From: Lachnospiraceae bacterium C1.1
Lineage (GTDB): Bacteria > Bacillota > Clostridia > Lachnospirales > Lachnospiraceae
DNA: 64,000 nt
Assembly (NCBI GenBank): GCA_030434875.1
Contig: JAUISW010000001.1
Span: forward strand, 124,001 to 188,000
Direction: 5' to 3'
Position numbers and translations under genes: made by a program. A model generated the notes under the pieces. It was not told the DNA's origin and ran no database searches. It saw only the letters and a program-made list of their open reading frames with translations. Each line of letters begins with the position of its first letter. Positions within the stretch are counted from its first letter, which is position 1. This document shows positions 9,364 through 19,207 of this stretch, one piece after another.

Positions 9364-9381
9364 CGTTAGCTCAAGCTAACG
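9364..9381. promoter_or_regulatory. Palindrome upstream of eno, possible operator or leader hairpin
   Basis: CGTTAGCT and AGCTAACG are exact inverted copies separated by two bases, 42 bases before the eno ATG. There is no T-run after it. It may be a regulator site or an mRNA-stabilising hairpin in the leader of this highly expressed gene. I see no confident promoter boxes beside it. Confidence 0.4.
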
Positions 9382-9395
9382 TGATATTAAAATAA

Positions 9396-10718
<1,323 letters not shown>

Positions 10719-10788
10719 TAAAAACATATTTCTTTTAAGAAATTTTTCATCTTAACTATTGATGACATAGTCAGATCAAGCCTTTAAG

Positions 10789-10833
10789 ACTTTTTACCAC
10801 AGTAGAGCACTGTTGTGGTAAAAAGTTTTTTTG
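10789..10833 (+). terminator. Intrinsic terminator after eno
   Basis: ACTTTTTACCACA (10789-10801) pairs with TGTGGTAAAAAGT (10814-10826) and is followed by a seven-T run. Confidence 0.88.
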
Positions 10834-10859
10834 TTTAATTCGATTTATTGTGATAAAAT
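10831..10859 (+). promoter_or_regulatory. Probable promoter of the HD-GYP gene
   Basis: TTGTTT (10831-10836), 17 bases, then TAAAAT (10854-10859), preceded by an extended -10 TG at 10851-10852. Transcription would start near 10866, about 38 bases before the GTG start. Confidence 0.5.
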
Positions 10860-10903
10860 TAAATGATCAGTTAAATAGGGGTTTATATTCGGAGGGAAGC
10901 TAA

Positions 10904-13900
10904 GTGCAAAAGACATTGCATGCAAGCGCAGGCTTGATCAAAGCCGGTGTACATATCTTTCTTTTTTTATTATTTTCTATGTTTTTTTCCACACAATCTG
11001 TTTATGCATATGAGATATCTTCAAATGGTCTCTCGGTTGATGACATTATCAACGGGGAGAATTATTCTGCTGTTCTTTATAATAATTCTAATGGTCTCCC
11101 GACATCTGAAGCAAATGCCATAGTGGAATCAGACGAGGGCTTCATATGGATAGGAAGTTACAGCGGACTGATACGATATGACGGCAATAATTTTGAAAGA
11201 ATGGATTCACGTATGGGAATTGCCAATGTTTTCTGCCTTTATGTTGATTCTGCTAACCGATTGTGGGTAGGAACAAATGACAGTGGCTTATATATGCTTG
11301 ATGAGGGGGATTTAAGAAAATATGGAAAAGAAGACGGTCTGAGCTCACTTTCCATCAGGTCTATTACAGAAGATAACGATGGAAATATCTATATCACAAC
11401 AACTGATGGAATGGCATATATTGATAAAGGTTTTTCACTTCACAGAATAGATGATCTGAAGATACAAAATGAATATGTCAGGGAAATCTGGATAGACAGC
11501 AATAATCTCGTATATGGAGTTACCAGAAGCGGTGCTGTATTCACCATGAAAAATAAAAAGGTAGTCAGTTATTTTGCCGACGGTGAGCTTGGAATATCAG
11601 ATATACATACGCTGCTTCCGGATCCTTATAATCCGGGATATATCTATATCGGAACTTCACAGTCGGAAATATACTACGGAAAACTGGAAAAGATATTTAA
11701 GTTGAGACATAAGATCAGGATAAAACCTCTATCCTATGTAAATTCATTTAAATATACCGATGATGGATTATGGGTATGCACCGATCAGGGAATTGGAATC
11801 GTCAGGGACAGGAAATTTTATCCGCTTTTAGACCTGCCGTTTGATTCATCCGTAGAAGGAATGATGATAGATTACCTTGGAAATCCATGGTTTGCATCTT
11901 CTAAGCAGGGTGTAATGAAGATTGTCAGAAACCGTTTTACGAATGTATTTGATAAATACAAGATAAGGGAAGATGTCATAAATACGACTTGCGAACATGA
12001 TGGCAAACTTTTTATCGGAACCAAAACAAATGGTCTGATAGTAATTGATGATGAAAAAAGGCTTGGATCGATCCCGATTAAAACTGCAAGGACGGCGTCG
12101 GGTGAGAAACTCAATGACACAGATCTGATTGAAACGTTATCAGAATGTAAGATAAGGTCTTGTATTAATGACAGCAGGGGCAGGATGTGGATCTCAACAT
12201 TCAGCGAGCATGGCCTCATCAGATACGAGGAAGGAAATATCGTAAAGTTTACGACAGATGATGGAATGCCTTCGGACAGGATTCGTGCTGTTTGTGAACG
12301 CAGTGACGGATCATTTGCAGTTTGCTGCGGAAACGGACTTGCTATCATTAAAGATGACAGAGTGGTTAAGGTTTATGATGAAAAAAATGGGATAAAAAAT
12401 ACTGAGATCCTTACTGCTGCCGAGATGGAGAACGGAGATTTAATATTAGGAACGGATGGCGGCGGTATTTACATTATAAGCGGAGATAAAGTTACGAATT
12501 TTGATATAGAAGACGGACTTGGATCAGCTGTCATAATGCGCCTGAAGAAAAGCCGTTACGGTAACTTTGTATGGTTTGTTGCAAGTAATTCTATAGGATA
12601 TATAGATTCTGATCATAAAATTGTAACGATAGAAAGCTTTCCATATACCAACAATTTTGATATATATGAGAATTCCAAGGGTGAAGCATGGATAATGAGC
12701 AGCAATGGAATTTATGTAGCTTCGATAGAAGATCTTAAAACTGATAATGATATTGAACCGTTCTTTTATGGAATGGATAATGGTCTTCCGTGCATAACAT
12801 CGGCGAATTCCTACAGTGAGCTTACAGAAGAAGGTGATCTGTATATTGCAGGTTCTAATGGAGTTGCGAAGGTTAATATAAATAAAGATTATGAGCAGCT
12901 CGGAGAGCTTAAGATAGCTGTTCCTTATGCCGAAGGGGATGATAAACTCATATATCCTGATGATACAGGCGAATTCCTTATTCCTTCGGATGTAAAAAAA
13001 CTTACCTTTTATGCATATGTTTATAATTATTCACTGGCAAATCCGGATATAGATTATAAGCTTGACGGATTTGATGAAAAATCCATGACAGTAAAACGAA
13101 GCAAATTCAAGCCTTTGGTTTATACGAATCTTAAGGGAGGCGATTACAGGCTTGCGATAAAAATAAAAGACAGCCAGAAAAATGATGAAAAAGAGCTGGA
13201 TATTTCTGTCATAAAACAGAAAACATTCCTGGAATACTGGTGGGCACCAATTCTTATAATCATTATAGCGGCTGCCGTAATGTCTATACTGATAAGTTTA
13301 TATATAGACTATAAAACAAGAAAATATATCGAGAAAGAAAATGAACAGAAACAGCTTGTACGTGAGATAGTTGAAGCGTTTGCAAAGATCATAGATATGA
13401 AAGACCGCTATACAAACGGTCATTCTTCAAGGGTAGCAGAATATACATCAAAGCTGACAAAAGAACTGGGCTATGATGATGATACTGTCGAAAAATATTA
13501 CAATATTGCCCTGCTTCACGATATAGGCAAAATAGGTATTCCTGAGGAGGTTCTGAATAAAAAGCAGGGACTTACCGATGAGGAATACAAACTTGTAAAA
13601 AAACATGCGGAAATGGGATATGATGCATTGAAAAATATCAGTATAATGCCTGAACTCGCAGTGGGTGCCGGATGTCATCATGAAAGACCTGACGGTAAGG
13701 GATATCCGAAGGGATTAAAAGGAGAAGATATTCCGAGAGTTGCTCAGATAATTGCTGTTGCAGATGCTTTTGATGCAATGTATTCCGACAGACCATATAG
13801 AAAATGTATGAGATATGAAGACGTGATCGAAAGAATAAAAGAGGCAAGAGGAAGCCAGCTTACGGAGGATGTAGTAGATGCATTTTTGAGACTGGCTGAA

Positions 13901-13921
13901 GAAGGCAAACTGGAAGAATAA
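10904..13921 (+). CDS. Membrane sensor c-di-GMP phosphodiesterase: propeller, Y_Y_Y and HD-GYP domains
   Basis: The GTG start has a GGAGGG site 6 bases upstream. Residues 1-36 form a signal or membrane segment. From about 55 to 660 there are many regulator-propeller repeats of the type EDNDGNIYITTTDGMAYID and DSANRLWVGTNDSGLYML. A Y_Y_Y-like beta domain (about 670-770) and one transmembrane helix (about 778-800) follow. The cytoplasmic HD-GYP domain has HDIGK (about 871) and HHERPDGKGYP (about 924), the metal and substrate motifs of active c-di-GMP phosphodiesterases. The layout copies hybrid two-component sensors of Bacteroides type but with HD-GYP in place of a kinase. I infer that an extracellular ligand, perhaps a glycan, controls c-di-GMP breakdown. 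The gene is monocistronic. Confidence 0.9.
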   Translation: MQKTLHASAGLIKAGVHIFLFLLFSMFFSTQSVYAYEISSNGLSVDDIINGENYSAVLYNNSNGLPTSEANAIVESDEGFIWIGSYSGLIRYDGNNFERMDSRMGIANVFCLYVDSANRLWVGTNDSGLYMLDEGDLRKYGKEDGLSSLSIRSITEDNDGNIYITTTDGMAYIDKGFSLHRIDDLKIQNEYVREIWIDSNNLVYGVTRSGAVFTMKNKKVVSYFADGELGISDIHTLLPDPYNPGYIYIGTSQSEIYYGKLEKIFKLRHKIRIKPLSYVNSFKYTDDGLWVCTDQGIGIVRDRKFYPLLDLPFDSSVEGMMIDYLGNPWFASSKQGVMKIVRNRFTNVFDKYKIREDVINTTCEHDGKLFIGTKTNGLIVIDDEKRLGSIPIKTARTASGEKLNDTDLIETLSECKIRSCINDSRGRMWISTFSEHGLIRYEEGNIVKFTTDDGMPSDRIRAVCERSDGSFAVCCGNGLAIIKDDRVVKVYDEKNGIKNTEILTAAEMENGDLILGTDGGGIYIISGDKVTNFDIEDGLGSAVIMRLKKSRYGNFVWFVASNSIGYIDSDHKIVTIESFPYTNNFDIYENSKGEAWIMSSNGIYVASIEDLKTDNDIEPFFYGMDNGLPCITSANSYSELTEEGDLYIAGSNGVAKVNINKDYEQLGELKIAVPYAEGDDKLIYPDDTGEFLIPSDVKKLTFYAYVYNYSLANPDIDYKLDGFDEKSMTVKRSKFKPLVYTNLKGGDYRLAIKIKDSQKNDEKELDISVIKQKTFLEYWWAPILIIIIAAAVMSILISLYIDYKTRKYIEKENEQKQLVREIVEAFAKIIDMKDRYTNGHSSRVAEYTSKLTKELGYDDDTVEKYYNIALLHDIGKIGIPEEVLNKKQGLTDEEYKLVKKHAEMGYDALKNISIMPELAVGAGCHHERPDGKGYPKGLKGEDIPRVAQIIAVADAFDAMYSDRPYRKCMRYEDVIERIKEARGSQLTEDVVDAFLRLAEEGKLEE

Positions 13922-14091
13922 AGAGTTTGTAATATTTGTCATTGTGTACAGTATACAATGAAATGAATATTGTGTGCAAAGAAATGTGTGCAAAAATCAT
14001 TTTATATGATATAATAATATATGATAAATTAGAATAAACTTATAAAAAATGCGAAAAAAAGAAAATTTTTTTATTTAACTACAAAAATCAG

Positions 14092-14120
14092 TTGACATTT
14101 TTACAAACTTGTATCAATAT
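14092..14120 (+). promoter_or_regulatory. Candidate promoter of ispE-gntR-DUF1934
   Basis: TTGACA at 14092-14097 is perfect. With a 17-base spacer the -10 would be CAATAT at 14115-14120, which is weak. It is the only good candidate in the 273-base gap before ispE. Confidence 0.5.
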
Positions 14121-14194
14121 GTATACATAAGAAAAATTACAGGGAAGAACTATGCAAATTATTACATATCTGCATGGAAGTATGAGAGGTCACA

Positions 14195-15055
14195 ATGAAA
14201 GTTGAAGCACATGCAAAGATAAATCTTGCATTGGACATTACGGGAAAACGACCGGATGGTTATCATCTCGTAAGGATGGTGATGCAGAGTCTTGCGCTTC
14301 ATGATACGATTGAAATTGAAAAGGCAGCTAATGATGGAAGGCAGATAGTTCTGCATTCAGACTCTGAACTGATCACAGATGATGAGAACAACCTTGCCTG
14401 GAAGGCAGCAAAACTGCTTATCGATGAATTTGCCATCACAGATACTATCGTTATCAGGATCAAAAAGTGCATACCTATAGCTGCAGGCCTTGCAGGAGGA
14501 AGCAGTGATGCGGCTGCAGTACTTAAGGGTGTTAATAAACTATTCAGCCTCGGACTTAGTGAAAAAGAGCTTATGGAAAGAGGGGTAAGACTTGGAGCAG
14601 ATGTTCCTTACTGCATATGCGGTGGAACGATGCTTTCTGAAGGCATAGGAGAAATCCTTACAAGAACGGAAGGAAAAATGCCGTCCTGTGGTGTGCTGCT
14701 CGTCAAACCCAAAGAAGGGGTTTCCACAAAGAAAGTTTATCAGCTCTTTGACAGTCTGGAGAATGAGATTCACGCTGACGTTGACGGAGTGCTCGAAGGA
14801 TTGAGGAAAGAGGATCTTGCCTATATTTCGGATAGAATGTCAAATGTTCTTGAAAAAGTGACAATTCCGATGCTTCCTGTAATTGATGCTATTAAGAAGG
14901 ACATGATCAAAGCCGGTGCAATCGGCAGTCTGATGAGCGGAAGCGGTCCTACAGTTTTTGGATTTTTTAAGGAAAAAGATTCATTGGAAAAAACCTATAG
15001 TTTAATGAAAGAAAATTATGCAGATGCGGAAGTAATAGTAAGCTGCATAGAGTAA
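14195..15055 (+). CDS. ispE: 4-diphosphocytidyl-2-C-methyl-D-erythritol kinase
   Basis: A GHMP-family kinase of the methylerythritol phosphate pathway that phosphorylates CDP-methylerythritol. The 286 residues are typical. Motif 1 is AHAKINLALDITGKRPDGYH (6-25), the ATP-binding loop is PIAAGLAGGSSDAA (about 93-106) and the C-terminal GHMP motif is MSGSGPTVFGFF (about 250). A GAGAGG site precedes the ATG. The next gene starts 27 bases downstream. Confidence 0.95.
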   Translation: MKVEAHAKINLALDITGKRPDGYHLVRMVMQSLALHDTIEIEKAANDGRQIVLHSDSELITDDENNLAWKAAKLLIDEFAITDTIVIRIKKCIPIAAGLAGGSSDAAAVLKGVNKLFSLGLSEKELMERGVRLGADVPYCICGGTMLSEGIGEILTRTEGKMPSCGVLLVKPKEGVSTKKVYQLFDSLENEIHADVDGVLEGLRKEDLAYISDRMSNVLEKVTIPMLPVIDAIKKDMIKAGAIGSLMSGSGPTVFGFFKEKDSLEKTYSLMKENYADAEVIVSCIE

Positions 15056-15082
15056 ACAAACATTTTTCAGGAGGGTAGAATT

Positions 15083-15802
15083 ATGGTAAAGAAGGTTGTC
15101 GAATACGATTACATCAAGGAAGATAATGATGCATTCCTTCCCTTGAGAGATACTGTATTCAATCAGCTTAGGCTGCAGATTCTTCATGGAGAACTGAAGC
15201 CGGGTGAGAGACTTATGGAGGTAGCTCTCGCAGAAAGACTTGGAGTTTCCAGGACTCCTGTACGTGAAGCAATCCGTATGCTCGAGCAGGAGGGACTTGC
15301 AGTACTGCTTCCAAGACGTGGTGCTCACGTTGCAAGCATTAACGAAAGACAGCTCGAGGAAATGCTTGAAGTGAGACGTACACTTGAGACATTTACAGTT
15401 AATGCAGCATGTTCAAGAATTACAATGCCGGAACTTAATGATCTGAGAAAGGCAAATGATGATTTTGCAGCAGCTGTTAAATCAGGTGATGTTATCAGAA
15501 TTGCTGAAACAGATATTATTTTCCATGATCGTATCGCTCATTATGCAGGAAACAGCAAGATAGAGGATATCCTGCATCATCTTAAGGAACAGCTTTTCAG
15601 ATATAAATATGAGTATCTTAAGGATACAACAGATTATGATCATCTTGTAACTGAGCATAACATGATCTGTGATGCGTTTGAGCATGGAAGCAATGATAAG
15701 GCTGTTGAGGTTATAAAGCTTCACATTGATACACAGGAGCTCAGCATATACTATCATCTGAGAGATGAGCAGGAAATCGAGGAGAAGTATAATCGTAGAT
15801 GA
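15083..15802 (+). CDS. GntR-family (FadR subfamily) transcriptional regulator
   Basis: The N-terminal winged helix (about residues 25-85) contains GELKPGERLMEVALAERLGVSRTPVREAIRMLE interrupted by no gap, a textbook GntR helix-turn-helix. It is followed by the wing LPRRGAHVASI. The all-helical C-terminal FCD domain (about 95-230) has the usual RRTLE start and His/Asp residues (FHDRIAHYAG, EHNMICDAFEHG) that bind a metal and a small-acid ligand in relatives. It is preceded by GGAGGG and overlaps the next gene by four bases. The ligand is unknown. Confidence 0.9.
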   Translation: MVKKVVEYDYIKEDNDAFLPLRDTVFNQLRLQILHGELKPGERLMEVALAERLGVSRTPVREAIRMLEQEGLAVLLPRRGAHVASINERQLEEMLEVRRTLETFTVNAACSRITMPELNDLRKANDDFAAAVKSGDVIRIAETDIIFHDRIAHYAGNSKIEDILHHLKEQLFRYKYEYLKDTTDYDHLVTEHNMICDAFEHGSNDKAVEVIKLHIDTQELSIYYHLRDEQEIEEKYNRR

Positions 15803-16242
15803 ACAAAGATGTTATGGTCACGGTAAGCGGCTTTCAGGTAAATGAGTTTGATGAAAACGACAATATAGAGCTGATGACCAACGGTAAATACTCCAAAAAA
15901 AAAGACAGGGGCTATCTTCGTTACGAAGAGGTCTCTGTCGACACCGGAGTTACTAAAACAGTAATGATTTTTGATGAGCACTCGCTTGAGGTAACACGAA
16001 GAGGCGGCGTTCAGCTTCATATGACTTTCCTTGAAGGACAGAAAACTATGACAAGCTATAACACACCTTTTGGAAATCTTCTAGTAGGTATTGATACTGA
16101 CAAGTACATCTATAGGGAAGATGAGAAATCAATTGATATCAAGATCAAATATGCTCTTGAGATCAATCATGAGTTTATAGCTGATTGTGAGTTGACTACA
16201 AAAATAACACCAAGGAATACAGAAGCTACGCGGCAGCAGTAA
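15799..16242 (+). CDS. DUF1934 protein (YwiB-like beta-barrel)
   Basis: A 147-residue protein without signal or membrane segments. It has alternating beta strands such as KTVMIFDEHSLEVTRRGGVQLHMTF and the conserved TPFGNLLVGIDT, which match DUF1934, a small lipocalin-like family of unknown function found in Firmicutes (YwiB of Bacillus). Its ATG overlaps the stop of the GntR regulator as ATGA, so the two are translationally coupled. Function unknown. Confidence 0.75.
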   Translation: MNKDVMVTVSGFQVNEFDENDNIELMTNGKYSKKKDRGYLRYEEVSVDTGVTKTVMIFDEHSLEVTRRGGVQLHMTFLEGQKTMTSYNTPFGNLLVGIDTDKYIYREDEKSIDIKIKYALEINHEFIADCELTTKITPRNTEATRQQ

Positions 16243-16294
16243 AGCGTCCGGGTGGCTTTTTGTTACATAAGTTTTTAGGAGGGAAAGTTAGAAT

Positions 16295-17185
16295 ATGAAG
16301 ATCAGAAAGGCCGTAATACCGGCAGCAGGACTTGGAACCAGATTTTTGCCGGCTACTAAGGCACAGCCTAAGGAAATGCTTCCAATTGTGGATAAGCCAA
16401 CTATTCAGTATATTATAGAAGAGGCAGCAGCAGCCGGTATTGAGGATATTATTATCGTTACCGGTCGAAGCAAAAGGTCGATAGAGGATCATTTTGACAG
16501 ATCCATCGAGCTTGAGATGGAGCTCGAGAAGGATGGAAAAGATGAAATGCTCAATATGGTAAAGGAAATATCTGAAATAGCAAATATTCACTTTATCAGA
16601 CAGAAACAGCCTCTTGGACTTGGACATGCAGTTCTTACAGCAAGTCACTTCATAGGCGATGAACCTTTTGCGGTTCTTCTCGGAGATGATGTGGTTGTTG
16701 CTAAGAAGCCGTGTCTTAAGCAGATGATAGAAGTTTTTGATGAATATAAGACTTCGATACTTGGCGTACAGAGAGTTTCGCAGGATGTTGTTTCAAAATA
16801 CGGAATTGTTGACTGCAAGGGCGTTGACAGTGATGTTTATAAGGTAAGAGATCTTGTTGAGAAGCCTAAGAAAGAGGATGCTCCGAGTGACATTGCTATC
16901 CTTGGAAGATATATCCTTACTCCTTCGATCTTCTCATATCTTGAAACCCAGCAGAAGGGTGCTGGCGGAGAGATTCAGCTTACAGATGCACTTAAGCGTC
17001 TTGCAAAGGATGAAGCAATGTATGCTTATGTATTTAAGGGACATCGTTATGATGTTGGTTCTAAGATCGGTTTCCTTCAGGCAAATATAGAATTTGCACT
17101 TAGAAATAAAGAAGTTGGAGACGATCTTAAAAATTATCTTTCAGAATTGAATGCAAATATGGATCAGATGTTACAGTACGATTGA
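16295..17185 (+). CDS. galU: UTP--glucose-1-phosphate uridylyltransferase
   Basis: Makes UDP-glucose, which feeds galE (60932) and glycan synthesis. The 296-residue protein opens with the nucleotide-binding signature IPAAGLGTRFLPATKAQPKEML, and then has DKPTIQYIIEEA, the metal-binding LLGDDV and LVEKP, as in GalU/GtaB. A GGAGGG site lies before the ATG. The GH53 gene follows after 12 bases, so they form a small operon. Confidence 0.93.
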   Translation: MKIRKAVIPAAGLGTRFLPATKAQPKEMLPIVDKPTIQYIIEEAAAAGIEDIIIVTGRSKRSIEDHFDRSIELEMELEKDGKDEMLNMVKEISEIANIHFIRQKQPLGLGHAVLTASHFIGDEPFAVLLGDDVVVAKKPCLKQMIEVFDEYKTSILGVQRVSQDVVSKYGIVDCKGVDSDVYKVRDLVEKPKKEDAPSDIAILGRYILTPSIFSYLETQQKGAGGEIQLTDALKRLAKDEAMYAYVFKGHRYDVGSKIGFLQANIEFALRNKEVGDDLKNYLSELNANMDQMLQYD

Positions 17186-17197
17186 AGGGACTAACAT

Positions 17198-18193
17198 ATG
17201 GTTAAAGGGGCAGATATAAGTTGGATTTCCATGTTGGAAAAACTCGGGATGAAATATGTTGACGAAAACCAGCAGGAATGTGATCCGCTTGATTTACTTA
17301 AGGGTTATGGAATTAATACTATCAGGCTTCGTCTTTTCGTGGATCCACCCGGAAGCTGCTTCTGGAGAAAGAACAACGGACAAAGGGTGATGCTCGGTTT
17401 CTGCGACAGAAAGGGAGTTTTGGAGACTGCAAAGAGAGTCAAGGATAAGGGATTTAAGCTGATGATCGATTTTCATTATAGCGATCATTTTGCTGATCCG
17501 GAACATCAGGACGTTCCAAAACTGTGGTCTGCAGCCGATGAAGTCTGGGCGGTCGCTCTTATACAGGAGCATACAGAAAGATTTCTTGAAGCACTTAGAG
17601 ATCAGGGTGTGAGTCCTGAATATGTTCAGGTAGGAAACGAGATAAATAACGGAATGCTTTTTCCTCTCGGAAAGTATCCTGAGGAGAGGGGGAACCTTGC
17701 AAAATTCCTCACTGCCGGTTATGATGCTGTAAAAACTGTTTTTCCTGATGCTAAGGTAATCACACATCTGGCAGAGGGAAATAACAGGAAGTTTTTTGAG
17801 AAATTCTTTGATGATATTATCGGAACTTATAAGGCGAAGACTGATATAATAGGCATGTCTTATTATCCATACTGGCTTGGAAAGACATATAAGGAGACTA
17901 TAAACGATCTGTCAGTAAATCTTCTTAAGTGTGCTTCTAAATATGGCAAAGAGGTAATGATATGCGAGATCGGTGGTCTTGAGAATGAACCTGATGAAAC
18001 AGCAAAAATGATAAAACTTGCTTTAGAGGCAGTTGAGGTTGTTCCGGATAATAAAGGTCTTGGAGTGATTTATTGGGAACCTGCTGCCTGCAGCAAGGTA
18101 CTTCCTGATAATTATCCTTTGGGAGCATGCCGAATGATTAAGGAAAACATTTTACAGTTTACAGATGCGATGAAGGGATTTATGGATCGCTGA
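17198..18193 (+). CDS. GH53 endo-beta-1,4-galactanase, apparently cytoplasmic
   Basis: A 331-residue glycoside hydrolase family 53 protein that hydrolyses beta-1,4-galactan, as in arabinogalactan type I. Family landmarks are GADISW at the start, TIRLRLFVDP (41-50), LMIDFHYSDHFADP (88-101), the acid/base Glu148 in VGNEINNG and the nucleophile Glu257 in MICEIGG. Most GH53 enzymes are secreted, but this protein begins directly with the catalytic barrel and has no signal peptide, so it probably acts on imported galacto-oligosaccharides. Its pairing with galU, 12 bases upstream, suggests galactose units are channelled into UDP-sugars. Confidence 0.9.
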   Translation: MVKGADISWISMLEKLGMKYVDENQQECDPLDLLKGYGINTIRLRLFVDPPGSCFWRKNNGQRVMLGFCDRKGVLETAKRVKDKGFKLMIDFHYSDHFADPEHQDVPKLWSAADEVWAVALIQEHTERFLEALRDQGVSPEYVQVGNEINNGMLFPLGKYPEERGNLAKFLTAGYDAVKTVFPDAKVITHLAEGNNRKFFEKFFDDIIGTYKAKTDIIGMSYYPYWLGKTYKETINDLSVNLLKCASKYGKEVMICEIGGLENEPDETAKMIKLALEAVEVVPDNKGLGVIYWEPAACSKVLPDNYPLGACRMIKENILQFTDAMKGFMDR

Positions 18194-18210
18194 TAAGAAA
18201 TATGAAGTTT

Positions 18211-18240
18211 AAAAATCCGGCATAATGCCGGATTTTTATT
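18211..18240 (+). terminator. Intrinsic terminator after the GH53 gene
   Basis: AAAAATCCGGCA (18211-18222) pairs with TGCCGGATTTTT (18226-18237), with a three-base loop. It can act in both directions. Confidence 0.88.
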
Positions 18241-18348
18241 TTGCAGAGATTTGAGAAAAAACTCTTATTATATATTTACCCGAGAAAAAAAACGTGTTAA
18301 ACTGTTAGCTGTATGTTCTAAAATTCTGCGATTAAATACACTTATATG

Positions 18349-18357
18349 TGATAAAAT
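18349..18357 (+). promoter_or_regulatory. Extended -10 element before the 18396 gene
   Basis: TGa followed by TAAAAT (18352-18357) matches an extended -10 and repeats the element seen before the HD-GYP gene. No good -35 is visible. The start site would be near 18364. Confidence 0.4.
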
Positions 18358-18395
18358 CTCAGCTTTGTATCTATAGTTCAGGAGGGTTTACAAAA

Positions 18396-18950
18396 TTGAA
18401 TACGATAACCATTGTTTTAATTGTAGTTTTGGTGGTTCTTATAGCAGCCATTGTAGCACTTTATTTTCTTGGGAGACGACTTGAGAAAAAGCAGGCAGAA
18501 GGACAGGCAGCGATCGAAGCAACTTCTGCAACACTTCCGCTTCTCATAATTGATAAAAAAGTTATGAAAATAAAAGATTCAGGACTTCCGGACGCTGTGA
18601 TATCCCAGATACCCAAGTGGCGCCGTGGAACAAAGGTTCAGGTTGTAAAAGCAAAGATCGGCGGTTATCAGACAATGGTCGGTCAGAAGATGAACCGTAT
18701 GAATGGAGGACCGGCAACAACAAAGGTTCAGTCACAGATCGTTTCTCTTGTATGTGACAGTAAAGAAGTTTTTGATGCAATACCGCTTAAAAAAGAAGTT
18801 AAAGCAACTGTAGGCGGAGGTATCCATATTACGGCAGTAAAGGGAATTCATGGAAATGCTATAGAAAAAGCTCCGGAGAAGAAACTTTCAAAGTTCCAGC
18901 AGTGGAAAGAGAATCTTCAGAAAAAGGTTGGAGCAAAGCCTCTTGAATAA
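18396..18950 (+). CDS. Membrane-anchored protein of unknown function
   Basis: I take the TTG at 18396 as the start because GGAGGG lies at 18381-18386, nine bases upstream. The open frame further upstream has no such site. The 184-residue product has one N-terminal transmembrane helix (about 4-27, rich in V, I and L), then GRRLEKKQ, a positively charged stop-transfer. The cytoplasmic part includes TLPLLIIDKKVMKIKDSGLPDAVIS and ends in a Lys-rich tail. No enzymatic motif is visible and I do not recognise the family. It has its own promoter and terminator, so it is a single-gene unit. Confidence 0.7.
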   Translation: MNTITIVLIVVLVVLIAAIVALYFLGRRLEKKQAEGQAAIEATSATLPLLIIDKKVMKIKDSGLPDAVISQIPKWRRGTKVQVVKAKIGGYQTMVGQKMNRMNGGPATTKVQSQIVSLVCDSKEVFDAIPLKKEVKATVGGGIHITAVKGIHGNAIEKAPEKKLSKFQQWKENLQKKVGAKPLE

Positions 18951-18996
18951 TCTATGGATTTAAGGAGTCTTAAGATAAAAGCAGTTAAATATATAT

Positions 18997-19031
18997 AAAG
19001 AAGGCCCACGATGTAGTCGTGGGTTTCTTTA
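18997..19031 (+). terminator. Intrinsic terminator after the 18396 gene
   Basis: CCCACGA (19005-19011) and TCGTGGG (19017-19023) form the core stem, extended by AAAGAAG and TTTCTTT on the two sides. Confidence 0.82.
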
Positions 19032-19127
19032 TGCCTATTTGAATTTTAAGGTGAAAAAATAAGGAGATAATAATTTCTATTTATGGGATGTATTGGAAAA
19101 AAGCCACTTTTAATGAATGCCAAAATG

Positions 19128-19136
19128 TGATATAAA
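19128..19136 (+). promoter_or_regulatory. Extended -10 element before the lipoprotein gene
   Basis: TGa-TATAAA with the -10 hexamer at 19131-19136. No clear -35 is visible. It would leave a leader of about 65 bases before the ATG at 19208. Confidence 0.4.
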
Positions 19137-19207
19137 TTATAAGTGGGTCTTTAAAAAGAATTAGGATTTTTGGCTCCTATGAACAGGTTTGGAGGAACGG
19201 TTTAATT

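Noticed and set aside
9175..9369. 64-codon open frame after trpS
   Set aside because: It begins inside the trpS end, runs through the terminator, has no ribosome site and reads low-complexity Ile/Leu codons.
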